Counted from the first letter of the stretch, positions 37,881 to 48,645 are shown. The stretch is 64,000 bases of DNA from Brachionus koreanus (GCA_016987375.1 PJRA01000160.1:2111701-2175700); one strand, 5' to 3'. Notes: generated by a model from the sequence alone, not told the origin. Translations and numbers: made by a program.

Positions 37881-38600
37881 ATGAGTTTAGAAAATACTAA
37901 TAGAGCTGATTCTGCTAATTAAGATCAGCTTGAAAATGCGTCTCGGAAATATAAAAGATCTACCTACACTCTAGAGTTTAAATACAATATAATTAATTAT
38001 ATTAATAAAGGATATAGTATAAATAAATGTGCTAAAGAGTTCAAAATTGACAGGCGCATAATCAGTAGATGGAAGCTTCTTGAATCTAGAATTCTTGAGA
38101 ATTAAAAGAAACGTCAACGTCACTTTGTAAAATCAGTTATTGATCGTTGCCATTTTCCGCTACTTGAGACAAATTTGTTCAATTGGATTAAGGAAAAGAG
38201 AAGCCAATATGTTTGCCTAAGTGGTTTATCAATAAAACTTGAAGCCATGCGTTTCTTTAAAGCCCTTTATGAAAATACTGCAGAAGGGAATAAAGAATTT
38301 AAAGCATCAAATGGTTGGTTAGAAAACTTTTGCTCTAGAAAAGATTTAGTTCTATGTCGCATTACTACAATTGGTAGAGACTTGCCAAAGAATACTAATG
38401 AAATTATAAAGCAATTTTTTAGTGATTGTCAGAAACTTGTAAACAAACAAAATTATGACAGTGCAAAATTATTGAATATGGATGAGGCCAGCATTTATCT
38501 AGATTCTCTTAATTCAAACACATATGATATCAAAGGCTCAAAAAGAATATCTCCCATAAACGATCATCATAAATATAAAACATTTATATTTATAACATAA
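37881..38600 (+). pseudogene. Broken pogo/Tigger-type transposase
   Basis: One continuous frame with two in-frame TAA stops (37920-37922, 38103-38105) encodes a transposase of the Tc1/mariner pogo branch. The Psq/Brinker-like helix-turn-helix is YTLEFKYNIINYI..GYSINKCAKEF, followed by IDRRIISRWK. The CENPB-type DNA-binding domain follows (FPLLETNLFNWI, then SNGWLENFCSRKDLVLCR). The DDE nuclease starts with NMDEASIYLD, whose D is the first catalytic residue, but the frame ends about 38 residues later, so the other catalytic residues are missing. It is a dead, 3'-truncated copy. Confidence 0.82.
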
Positions 38601-38927
38601 ATAAACTATCATTTATAAAAATTGATTTTAATAAAGCTTTTCGATCAATTTCAGTTAGAAAATGCAAAAATTTAGGGCTTAAAAATGATAATACAATATT
38701 GATTCTAAAAGAAATGACATTTTCATATTTTTAGTATTTTTGTATAACATTTAAGAAATTTTTTAATTTTCTGAACCATTGCACAAAAAATGTAAAAATT
38801 TGAAAATGTAAAAAAATAAAATTATTTTCATTTTGCCAAATTTTCTTTTCTTGCTATTGACAAATTAAAAAATCGAATGGATTTTTATGATTCATGTAGT
38901 ATCCGAAAGTAGCATCTCTCAGCAATC

Positions 38928-39101
38928 CTCTTATCTTTTGAAAACATTTTTCAAATGAATACACCTTTTTTGATTTATGTAGATTTTAAATTTTTTTTTA
39001 AAAATAATATTACTTTATAAAATTATTATAGTTTTTTTTTATAAAATAATTTTAAAATAAAAAAAAAAAGTGAAAAAAATTCTCTGTGCTTCTAGTGTTA
39101 A
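38928..39101. mobile_element. piggyBac-like MITE, truncated copy 3
   Basis: It aligns with copy 1 (4275-4503) from TATCTTTTGAA through TTCAAATGAATA and GATTTATGTAGATTTTAAA to the terminal GTGCTTCTAGTG-TTAA at 39101. The other terminal repeat is absent, so it is a one-ended fragment. Confidence 0.65.
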
Positions 39102-39915
39102 TCTTTACCCGACGCAATTGATTAAAAATAAATGTTCATTTTGTCACTTTAAAAGTTTTAGTAAGAATTTTATTCTAAATTATAATCATATTTAGCTAAA
39201 TAATTATTTTTAAAAATCGATGAAAACAAAAAAATCTAATTCGAACTTATGGACTGAAACTCAGCTTTGACCCATGTATTAAATTATTAACCTGCAGATT
39301 AACTTTAAAATAGAAAATTTAATGTATTTAATTCAGCCTTAAAAATTCGATCAATTCAAAAAATTAGAAATATAATTTTTTTAATAAGATTTTAGGTAAC
39401 AAAATCTCATTCAGTTAAGTTGCGTTAAAACATAAAACTTGAGTTTAATCCATGCGTCAAGGTTCTATTTCACTCTATTATCGGACAAGGGAATTCAATA
39501 TCGCAATATCGATAGGGATATCGCAAACAACTTTTAACTGTTCCTTAGCTTTTTCAAAAATCCAAATTTAGTTTGCTTTTAGTTTTAAATTAATCGATTT
39601 TCATTTCAATTTAGAGTTTTGTTTTAACACTAACTAAAAAAAATAAACACAGTTTAGTTTATACAGAAATTAGCTGATAAAAAGTATTTCAAAATGATTA
39701 CCCGATATTTTATTAAAACTCAAACTCAAAATTTAAAAATGAAAAGCAAACGTCTCTTTATTTTAAATGATATTATTAAAGATGATAGTTTTGATACTAA
39801 GCGAAAAAATAGTGATTTAAAAATGTGTGACAATTTTATTTTACATCTAATTAAAATTCTAAAACACAAAAAATTTACAATTAACAATTATCACGAAAAA
39901 TTTCTACTTAAACTT
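39102..39915. other. Intergenic, right flank of the pogo-like element
   Basis: No gene is supported. The stretch includes GATATCGCAA at 39517-39526, an inverted match to 37366-37375, which may mark the right end of the pogo-like transposon. A plus-strand open frame at 39694-39987 is antisense to the small gene at 39916-40323 and is not supported. Confidence 0.35.
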
Positions 39916-40323
39916 TTAATTTTTTTCTCTAAAACGCTTCATTTTATTCAAGTGATGATTTCTCCTGGAAAATTTTTTTTTTTTTGATGCAATTTTCTCA
40001 AATATACTATAATTAATATTATAGGCAAAATTTTCAATTTTTTTGTTCATTTGAATTTTTGTACAATTTATTAGTTCGTCTAAATACTTTTGCTTTAATA
40101 AGTCATTCTCGCTCTGTTCGCAAAAATTTTCTATGTTATCTTGATGCTTGGTACGATTGTTTTTAGATAAGAAATCTTTTATCGATTTTTTTGCTGTTAT
40201 ACCACCGACTACATGTTCTTAAAATTAAAAAATTAAATTTTAACAGTAATTTACATTTAGATTTTTAAAAAGTTTACCTTTTGATTTATTTTTATTTGTT
40301 TCTTTTGTTCCTTTTTGGGTCAT
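39916..40323 (-). CDS. Small basic protein of unknown function, two exons
   Basis: A gene model I built by eye; neither exon makes a long open frame alone. Exon 1 is 40323-40278 (ATG, then TQKGTKETNKNKSK) with a GTAAAC donor. Exon 2 is 40217-39916 after a TTTTAAG acceptor. The junction restores the frame and gives 115 residues. The product is very Lys/Asn-rich, has no signal peptide or membrane segment, has a central region likely to form helices (ENDLLKQKYLDELINCTKIQMNKKIENF), and ends in a basic tail. I do not recognise it. It is divergent from CCZ1 with about 570 bp between the starts, so a shared promoter is possible. In-frame closure across a good intron is the main evidence; a chance model in AT-rich DNA remains possible. 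Confidence 0.5.
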
Positions 40324-40892
40324 AATTTAAAGAGATTTTTAATTCACTTAATATTAAAATACAAAAAATGACTCTTTAGAAGAAAAAAAACAAAAAAAAT
40401 TTAACATTTTGTATAGACCAAAAAATTTACACTATCTAAATGAAACATTTAAGTCAATTAATAAATGTGAATTAAAATTTCAAAGGAAGCTTCAAAAAAT
40501 CTTAAATAAACAAATTTTACTTTAATTTTCTCATATTATTTAACAATATAAATACTGTAGATTTAAATAGCATAAATTTATTTGAGCATATAAATTAAAC
40601 ATTTAAATTCGTCGTTAAAAAACGAAAATTGACTTTAATTGTCAAATTTAATTACTTTTATATATTTTATTTAATCTTTTTAATTATTTTTTTTATAAAT
40701 TTTGACCTATGAGGTCTATACAAGTTTTTTTTGTCGAATAATAATAATAATAATATTTAACTATTTTTAAATTATGAATATTTGAAAAATTATTTCATTT
40801 TTACATAAATTGCTCATAATTTTGATAAGCACATGACTTTAGTTAAATTATACTCAAAAAAAATTGATTGATAATTGAATTAAAGCTTCAAA
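40324..40892. other. Divergent intergenic region between the small basic gene and CCZ1
   Basis: 569 bp between two divergent starts, the likely site of a bidirectional promoter. It contains (ATA)n at about 40738-40755 and, next to it, GACCTATGAGGTC near 40704-40716, which on the minus strand repeats the microsatellite-plus-hairpin layout of the LINE 3' ends. Confidence 0.5.
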
Positions 40893-42927
40893 ATGAGGAA
40901 TGAGACCGGTTCAAATCAAATAAGTTTGGCTTATTTTTTTATTTTTAATCCAGATTATGGTCAAAAAGAAGGAAAAGTATGAGAAATGAAAAATTACTTC
41001 GTCCATTTATTTATTTCGACATTTAAGGAAGCTGAAAAAATATTTTATTATTATCCAGTAGACGAAAAAATCGAAAAGCAAATAAGAATAGCTGGATTTT
41101 GTGCAGGAATGATAAAATTTACTCAGTTAATTTTTTTGTTAAATATTAAATGAGCTTATTTTTTTTTTTTTCAAGGACGTTTAAATCAAGCAAACCGTGT
41201 GAATTTGTGCACACAGAAAAAATTCGAATGATTTTTAATGAACTTGGTGATAACTTTTGGATGGTGATCGGTCTAAATGTGCCTCTTTCTCTTGACAAAG
41301 TTTACGAAAACGATTTGTTATCGGATCAAATCTATATGTCCATTTTGAAAAAAATATTTAATTACTATCGAGTAAGATATTCAAATTAATCTTAAGAATT
41401 TTCTGTTTTATTGATCAATTAGCTTTTCAATGGCAATATAGGAGACTCTCTTAGGCTGATTGGCATAGATAAACTAAAAGAAAAAATGAAGCTTTTTTTT
41501 GATGATGTAAAATTTAATAAATAGAATTTTTTTATTTTTCAATTAAGTGTTGAAAAGTATATAGACACAAAACTCAATGTCCGTGATTCTGATATACTGA
41601 ATACTTTTAATGGGTTGCAATTTATGTCATTAGACAGAAATATGTATCTAAAGATTCAATCATTACTTAACTTTTTGGAAGAAAAGTTACCTTTAGTTCA
41701 TAGAGTCGTAGTAATGCATAATGATCAAGTTATCTGGTAAAATTAGTTAGCTAAATTCAGTTAGTTTCTAAACTTTAAGTAATCAGGAGTGGTCTTGAGC
41801 AAGAAGACATATCATCAATCTACCAATATCTAAAAGAATTAATTAGCAAAAATATTCCTGGTACACCGCAGTCGCAATTGGCCTCAAAATTTTTGGTTGA
41901 TGATAGCACTAAAAACTTAATGAATAGACTAGTAAATCCTTCAACGTCAGATAATTCAGAGACTACGATTGATCAACATGATCAAGAGTATTTTGAGTTT
42001 AAAAAGGTCTACTTAGACAAGCCACTTCCGGAACAATTTTATCTTATCCCTTATAACTTGTCCAAAATGACGTTTTTTATATTTATTCCAACCAGTCAAA
42101 CTTTCAAATTGAGTTTATTGAAAGAAATCGATGAAATTCTGGCCCCAAATTTAATTCTTTTTATCAAAGAAATTTCTGAACAACAATTAAAAAGAAGTAG
42201 CATATTGTAGGTGGTATATACATTTCAATTGTTTTTTTTTAATTTTTTGTTTAAGTACCGATGAAAAAGAAATAAAATACATATATTTCAATAGATTAAA
42301 TTTGGCGCAGAAATCCACTTTAAACAAAACTAAAGATCTTCCAAAGCATCTGATGGCACTAATATCCCAATTGTCCAAAGATTTAGAAAGGTATTAAAAA
42401 AAATTGTTTTAAATTAAGTAACTTAAAATAATTTATCAATAATTTAATGGAAGTTTTAATTAGAAATTTTTTCATATTATTTATTAATTAATTATTTTTG
42501 ATACTTCCTGTATCAATTTAAGTTCTTACATAACAGAATAAAAGAATCAAAATTCACGGATAAGTCAAATATTTATTTTCCCTTATTCACTCAAATTTTT
42601 AAAAATTAATTAATAAATTTAATATTTTAAATAAAATTTTTAAATTTTTAAAATCTAAATGATATTTACTATTAAAAAAGTTGCATTCCCAGTGGAGAAA
42701 TTTTTGTTAAAAGTGGAAAAGATTACTGGATAGCTTGTAAGAAATCTGATCTTCGCGAAGTTTATGTAGTTGTGTGTCAAAAGAATGCAAATTTAACAAT
42801 GATAGATGGCAAGTTTAATAAAAATAATCTATTTATCTTTTATTATTTGATGTGATTTTGAATTTTTTTAGAAGAGGTTAAACAATTGTGCAGCACTGAT
42901 TTTACAAATATATTTTTCATGGAATAA
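40893..42927 (+). CDS. CCZ1: Vacuolar fusion protein CCZ1
   Basis: A subunit of the Mon1-Ccz1 complex, the exchange factor that activates Rab7 on maturing endosomes and autophagosomes. Nine exons (40893-40976, 41028-41125, 41176-41371, 41423-41506, 41558-41736, 41787-42206, 42256-42390, 42681-42808, 42872-42927) join in frame to 459 residues, against about 480 in human CCZ1. Diagnostic segments are AYFFIFNPDYGQKEGK, NFWMVIGLNVP, LDRNMYLKIQSLLNFL, WSGLEQEDISSIYQYL, IKYIYFNRLNLAQKS, SGKDYWIACKKSDLREVYVV, QKNANLTMIDEEVKQL and the terminal NIFFME. These follow the order of the longin and roadblock-like domains. Intron 8 appears to be GC-AG (G|GCAAGT at 42808/42809). AATAAA lies at 42988. The assignment is from memory of the vertebrate sequence and the match is extensive. 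Confidence 0.93.
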
Positions 42928-43195
42928 TCATTAAATTAAATTAATTCAGATTCAACTTGTTTTAGTCGCGCAAAAATATAATTTATGAATAAAATAATTT
43001 TGAGAACCATTATTTAATGTTTTTCACACTGAGAAAATGATTTAAAAAAAGTTTCAAGGAATAAATTTGCAATAAAAATCTTTTTTTTTTAACAAAATGC
43101 TCTGAGTTAAATACAAGAGTTTTTAAGTAAAATATTTAAGGTAAAAGGTTATAAATAAAAGCATTTGAATTTAAAATTAATTTAAAAATTCTGAA

Positions 43196-44600
43196 AAATG
43201 CTTCTGAAGGTGTTTTTTACCCTCTCCATCTAATTATCAAAAAATCCTTTGAATCTGGAGAAGTCCCTGATTTTTGGAGACTCTTAAACGTCTCTCCGAT
43301 TTGTAAAAAAAGAAATAGATCAGACCCTAAAAATTATAGGCCTATCTCAATCAATCGATACCATGCCGTATTGCTGAGAGAATTATTAGAAACCTGGTTT
43401 CAAAATAAATCAATTTATCAATTCCAACATGGATTTATTCCTCATAAATCGTGTACTACAAACCTACTCGAGAGTCTTGATTTTTTGACACATCAAATAT
43501 CTTTAAGCAAATAAGTGGATGTACTCTATACAGATTTCCCTAAAGCCTTCGATAGAGTGAATCACTCAAAACTTTTATTTAAACTTAAACGACTTGTTAT
43601 TGACGGAATGTTATTAAAATGGATTGAATCGCTTCTTAGTCATCGTAAACAAAAAGTTGTACTTGGTAAAACAGAATCTGAATGGCTTAATGTGACTAGT
43701 GGTATACCACAAGGTTCTGTTCTGGGTCCGTTGCTCTTCACAATTTTTATTAATGATTTGCCAAACAGACTAAAAAACAAATGTCTACTTTATGCAGACG
43801 ACTGCAAGATATTCTATATTATCGATCGAAACAATCCGCATGAATCATTTAAGTTGCTTCAAGATGATATTTACTCATTAATTAGCTGATGTAATAAATG
43901 GTCTATGGATCTAAATTTTGATAAATGCGAGATTATGAGTTTTAATCGAAATCAAGAGCTCCTAAATGAATATATTATGATTGATTTAGCCAATGGAAAA
44001 ACTCATGTTGTCTCTAGATCTCCGGTCCAGAAAGACTTAGGAATCTTGATTCAAAACGATCTAAAATGGCATTCGCAAGTTTGTTCAGCAGCCTCAAAAG
44101 GTTACAGAATACTTGGGCAAGTTCTTCATGGTATTAAATTTCGGACACAGACGGTGATTAAATTACTTTATACCAGTCTTGTAAGGCCTCACTTAGAGTA
44201 TGGTATTCCAGTATGGTGCCCATATTTAGAGAAAGATAAGAGAATTCTAGAGGCTGTTCAACGAAGAGTTACTCGTGCCATTTCTGGTTTTAGAGATCTA
44301 AACTACAATGATAGACTAAAGTCTCTAAATCTAATGAATTTAACCGAAAGGAAAATGATAGGTGACTTAATTCAAATGCTTAAAGCTAAAAGAAATATTG
44401 ATCAAGTCAAATCTCCACTCACTTTTTCAAGCAGAAGTACAAGAGGCCATCCATACAAAATTAAAAGAGAAATAATCAAAAATTGTGCCCAACGATACCA
44501 CAGGCTGAAGAATAAGCTGGAAGTAAATGCAGTGGAAGCTCAATACTATACTAAATTTTCTTTTAGAACAATCAAGAGCAAAAAAGCCTATAAATTATAG
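43196..44600 (+). pseudogene. LINE (CR1/Jockey-like) reverse transcriptase, 5'-truncated, two in-frame stops
   Basis: One frame spans the reverse transcriptase and C-terminal region of a non-LTR retrotransposon, with no frameshift and only two stops (TAA 43512-43514, TGA 43887-43889). Motifs in order are DPKNYRPIS, QHGFIPHKSCTTNL, DFPKAFDRV (palm motif A, Asp present), GIPQGSVLGPLLFTIFINDLP (motif B), LLYADDCKIF (motif C, catalytic YADD intact), DLGILIQNDLKWHSQV, LLYTSLVRPHLEYGIPVWCPY, and a C-terminal region rich in RR/KK to the stop at 44600. The endonuclease half is missing, as expected for 5' truncation during target-primed insertion. Downstream, (ATT)n and a hairpin look like its own 3' end. 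It cannot move by itself. Confidence 0.88.
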
Positions 44601-44715
44601 AAACAATTTAATTGAAAAAATCTAATCTAATAAAAAATCAATTCATTTTAATTAATTATTATTATTATTTATTTCAATGAACGCCTTTAAGGCTATTTAA
44701 AAAAAAAAAAAAGAA
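44601..44715 (+). repeat. 3' tail of the LINE: (ATT)n, hairpin, poly-A
   Basis: After the LINE stop come an AT-rich 3' UTR, (ATT)n at about 44655-44675, the near-palindrome GCCTTTAAGGC near 44685, and a run of 13 A. This gives the reference layout for similar microsatellite-hairpin segments at 13582, 40704, 49093 and 51050. Confidence 0.6.
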
Positions 44716-45873
44716 AACACAAAATAAAATAAACAGGTTTAGAGAAATTAAAGACAAATGTTTGAATTTTGATTCGATTTTTGTGAATAAATTTAATTAT
44801 TTTCAAATCGAAATAATTTTTTGCTAATTTCATTTTAAAAACTCAATTTGAAAAAATTAAAATTTATTGAAAAATTTTTTTCTATTTTAAATTCAAATTA
44901 ATAAATCGATTAATTTTCTTAAATTTGATTTATAATACTAGCCATTTAAATATTTAATACTAAAAATAAAATAAAATTACATCTTTTTAATGTATTATTT
45001 ATAATTTTGTTACATTTCTAAACTCTTATCAAATTCCAATATAAAACTAAAATTTTATTCTAATTTGAATTTTTAATATTTTTTAAATTTGAATGTTCAT
45101 GGGATTAAATATTTGAAGGTATTTGAATATCAAATGCTCGATTTTAACAATAATTTTTACCAAAGATTAGATAAATAAAAATAAATAAATATAAAATTTT
45201 TGAAACAAAGATAATTTTGTATATAATGTATTTAAATTTTAGATAATTCCATAATTATATTTAATAATATTCAAATTTTAAAAATATTTTTTTAGCAGTG
45301 GTTAGGATTTAGCGATCTAAATATGTTTTTAAATTATTTCAATTTGGACTGTAATGAGTATCCATTAACTTTTTTTTATATCTAGCTTTAATTTTAGTTA
45401 AAAGTTGTAATATGCAGATACTGATTTTTTTCTGTTATCATATTTGGTTAGGGTTGGGTTTGTTACCCAGATCTGATCCTGAATTCTTTAATTTTTTTGT
45501 GGTACCTAGATCAAACTCATTAGTCTTTTTCCTAATTTTTTTGGTTTATCAAAAATAGGTATTAATTAGTTAACTTCAAGTAAAAGATTCAGCAAAAGAC
45601 AACCGAGTTTGGTCAAGTTACCCATAAAAAATAAGTGAGTTTTGGATTAGGTCTGTTATAACAAAGCCAATCCTAACCCAAAACTGATACTCGAAAAAAT
45701 TCTTGTGGTATGTTACGAACTACTTTTGAATTATTTGCAAATTGAAAAATAATTTTTCTAATTGATAAATGTTAACTATATTCTAAAATAATATTTAAAA
45801 CAGTATATTATGTAATGCAAGTAATAAAAATTCTCATAAATTAAATTTTCTCTAATTATTATCCTTTTACAAA
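44716..45873. other. Intergenic with a decayed inverted-repeat element
   Basis: Mostly featureless AT-rich DNA. At 45446-45466, GGTTAGGGTTGGGTTTGTTAC is matched imperfectly by the inverted copy at 45655-45679, enclosing about 190 bp of relatively GC-rich sequence. This looks like an old MITE. No gene is seen. Confidence 0.4.
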
Positions 45874-46334
45874 ATGGAATGGTTAGAATCAGATTTTAAA
45901 AAGTTTAATCAGCAGAATAGATCTTTATTCTTAAATAAAATCAAATCAAATGCATCTTCTAACAATTTCAACTGCTATCTTTTTAACGAATCTGGCAATC
46001 CAAACCAGGATTTGTTTTTTATAACAGATCTCAAAATTCGTCTCAAGGCTAAAATAAATCCAAAGCGTATGTTTATGATTCGGAAACTTTATGAAAAACA
46101 AAATAATGGTGTTTTACTCATTAATATCTTTATAAAACAGTTTCTTTATTCAACGATGATAAATTTTCGAAATTCTAAAGAACCATTTATCTTTATGATT
46201 ATAAATGATTTTGACCTGAGGTCAGATCAAAATAAATATACAACATTGTCTGAGATTCAGTATCTAATCAGATGGGATCATCTAAAAAATGCCAATATGC
46301 AATTGCCATCATTTAACTATATTCTGCCAACAAG
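45874..46334 (+). CDS. Unrecognised exon, probable 5' exon of a hypothetical gene
   Basis: ATG 45874 opens a frame of about 154 residues (MEWLESDFKKFNQQNRSLF...) that ends in LPTR at a plausible donor, AG|GTATTT, after 46334. Residue composition looks like a folded, mixed hydrophobic and charged domain rather than low-complexity sequence. I do not recognise it, and there is no signal peptide. The donor leaves phase 2, which matches the acceptor of the exon at 49465. Joining the two would give one 536-residue protein with a 3.1-kb intron. Equally, the downstream exon could be closer and missed, or the frame could read on to the stop at 46350. Confidence 0.5.
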
Positions 46335-46507
46335 GTATTTTTTAATTTAAATGGCTATTTAATAATACGAAAACAAAAATTTTCTATCTTTCTAAAGTTG
46401 ATGAATTTTAATTAAAAATATCGACTTTATCATTTGTAGTTAAATATTTAATTTCATAAATTAGAAAAAATATCAATCTATCACAAAATTTTAGAGAGTA
46501 TTAAGCA

Positions 46508-47090
46508 TACCCGAGGGGACAAAAACAGGTAAAAAATACTGATTAAATGTGAGCGTTTAAACAAAATAAAAACAGACCATAAACGGGGGTAAAACAGCCA
46601 GAAAAAAAAATTTATTATTTTTGTCTAAAAAAAAGAATAAAGACAAGAATTTAGACAAATTTAGTCATAAATAATTAAATTAAAATAAAATTTTACATTG
46701 AAAAAATTCAACATATTTTTCAAATATATTGTAAAGTAGTGTGGTTTTTAAGCGTTTTTATGTGTTTAAATAGTGTTTAATATTAAAACAAATAATTTGA
46801 TTATTTAAAATCATTCCTGAAGAATAAACATGCTTAATTTGTTTTTCAAGTCCTAAAAACGGGATAAAAATAGGCTTAAAATGAATTTGACGCGTCAAAA
46901 AAGGCTTAAAAACTTTCTAAATGAATTATTTTGTTTTGTTTATAAAGTGTTTTTCGCTCGATTTTTTGGCCCAAAAACGCTCACGTTTCAAACGCAAAAA
47001 AAAAAGCGAAAACGCCCAAAAAACAGCTACCAAACGCCGTTAAAACAGCGTTTAAAAAGTGTTTTTTGCTTGTTTTTGTCCCCTCGGGTA
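46508..47090. mobile_element. TA-flanked MITE with near-perfect terminal inverted repeats
   Basis: A 579-bp element (46510-47088) that starts CCCGAGGGGACAAAAACA and ends in the exact inverted copy TGTTTTTGTCCCCTCGGG, with TA dinucleotides on both sides (46508-46509, 47089-47090). Similarity between the ends continues more loosely for about another dozen bases. The TA target duplication points to the Tc1/mariner superfamily. The interior has repeated AACGC/GCGTT words and no meaningful coding capacity, so it is non-autonomous. The close match of its ends suggests fairly recent activity. Confidence 0.8.
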
Positions 47091-47691
47091 AGATAAAATA
47101 TTTCGATTATGTTGAATAAACTTTAATTTAAAAGTTTATAATCCTTAATTTTCTTTGTAAATGATCAAAGAATTTTAGTATAAATTTTCGAAAAATACTT
47201 AAAATAGATTCTATTTTATAAAATTTACAGTATAAGATACAACAAAATCTGATTATCAGGTATGAATCTTCTTTAGTTATCGAATGAAATTTTTTTTTGA
47301 AATTTTATTTTAGAATCTATTTAAAAAAATAAATTTAATAAAATTTTGTCAATTTTGATTTTATTAATTTATCTGATATTTTTGGCAACAAGTTATTCTG
47401 CTTAAATTTTTTTAAAACAATATTTAGTGATTTATGAAAAATTTTCATAAACTTTGATTATCATATAAAGAAGCAAAAGCAAATAGATTTTACCACGACT
47501 AATTAATTTAAATATTTTAATTATCTCAATAAAAAATATAAAATTTTTCTTTAAAATAATCTTTGTAATAAATTCTTTTTCGATCTTGACTAAAGTTTCA
47601 TTTTAAACAAAATTACAATTTCTATGAAAAAAATTTATTTCATTCAAGCAGTTTAAATCTTTTAATGAAGAGAGTAAAAATGAATTATTTT
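47091..47691. other. AT-rich stretch, possibly intronic
   Basis: No gene is seen. A 29-bp AG...GT-bounded segment near 47232-47261 looks exon-like, but it brings a stop in the frame needed to continue from the exon ending at 46334. Confidence 0.35.
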
Positions 47692-48645
47692 CTATAAATA
47701 CCAAATTGATGAGTAGAATATCATAAAATAATTGATTATTTCTGAGGGAAGTCTGATCGGTACACCTAAATAATGTACAAAATTTGACTTAACTCTACTT
47801 GTGTAAAATTTAGAATAGAAAAAATGTCGCGGTAGGTTGAAATATTGGTGAGGAAAAATTTTTCCCATTAAGCCTCCATTCAAACTTGCATAATCATCAA
47901 ATAATTCAGTATCTATTTCAGTTTTTTTTTTCGTTGGAAAAAAATAATTAGCTAAAAATTTTAGCGAGTTGAGTCCAATTTTATATTCGTGAAAAACTAA
48001 TTGAATTTCTTCTCCAAGTATAATTATGTATTCACCAGTCATTTGATTGAACTTACAATCAGCACCTTTGTTATCTAATAATTTAAAGTTTCTGACCAGA
48101 TCACAAAGAGATTTCTCTTTGAGAAATGTGCTTAGAAAGCATAAATGTATTCGTGTCTTTTTTATAGAACTTTTAGAGACATTGGAACAAAATTCTCGAT
48201 GAACACATTTATCCAAACTTTTGCTCATATAATTTGAATTTTTACAATCGTAATTATTATCTTCAAAATTAGAACTGTATACATCGTAGCCTTCTACTTT
48301 GACTGCAAAATATAAACTCGAAAAGCACATAAAATAATTAAAGTCACGTTTTTGGTTAAAAAATTCTATTATCTTTTTGAATGCATTTAGAGTACTTTGA
48401 TTGAATGCTGATTTTGTGAGACAATTTTTCTGATCATTTTTTTGAATTTCTAACCAGTGATCATTTTGAAGTAGAAAATCATTCTGGAGATTGAAAACAA
48501 CATAATTTAATATAAGATAATAGCCGATAGATAGCAAAAAAATAAAAGATATCAAATAACTGTTTCTTAATTTATAGTTTTCCGCCTTAAATTTGACATA
48601 AAAATTATCCACCTTTATTCTAAGTTTTTTAAATTCTGAATTCAT
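47692..48645 (-). CDS. Type II membrane protein, divergent LicD/fukutin-like
   Basis: A single-exon minus-strand gene of 317 residues. A basic N-terminal segment precedes one transmembrane helix (about residues 27-51, NSYLISFIFLLSIGYYLIL), the topology of a Golgi type II enzyme. The luminal part has YFMCFSSLYFAVKV, which resembles the start of LicD/fukutin-related domains (L..G.LL...R), and a C-terminal VHYLGVPIRLPSEIINYFMIFYSSIW that resembles the family's closing GvpV.vP....YL...YG..W. Many cysteines fit an extracellular or luminal fold. The usual Asp-rich metal site after the first motif is not evident, so catalytic activity is doubtful. The family call is tentative; the coding call is better supported. 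It may be nested in an intron of a plus-strand gene. Confidence 0.6.
   Translation of the reverse strand: MNSEFKKLRIKVDNFYVKFKAENYKLRNSYLISFIFLLSIGYYLILNYVVFNLQNDFLLQNDHWLEIQKNDQKNCLTKSAFNQSTLNAFKKIIEFFNQKRDFNYFMCFSSLYFAVKVEGYDVYSSNFEDNNYDCKNSNYMSKSLDKCVHREFCSNVSKSSIKKTRIHLCFLSTFLKEKSLCDLVRNFKLLDNKGADCKFNQMTGEYIIILGEEIQLVFHEYKIGLNSLKFLANYFFPTKKKTEIDTELFDDYASLNGGLMGKIFPHQYFNLPRHFFYSKFYTSRVKSNFVHYLGVPIRLPSEIINYFMIFYSSIWYL

Noticed and set aside
39694..39987. Plus-strand frame of 97 codons
   Set aside because: It is antisense to the better supported two-exon gene at 39916-40323 and ends in a poly-T-encoded Phe run.
37920..43514. In-frame TAA codons in two transposon frames as evidence of a non-standard genetic code
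   Set aside because: All host genes modelled here terminate normally with TAA and never use it internally; the stops mark decayed transposons.
45446..45466. Telomere-like GGTTAGGGTTGGG string
   Set aside because: It is not tandem and has an inverted partner at 45655-45679, so it is better read as the end of a decayed inverted-repeat element.
46881..47096. Frame of 71 codons at the right end of the TA-flanked MITE
   Set aside because: It is made of the element's subterminal repeats and terminal repeat; no protein similarity is apparent.
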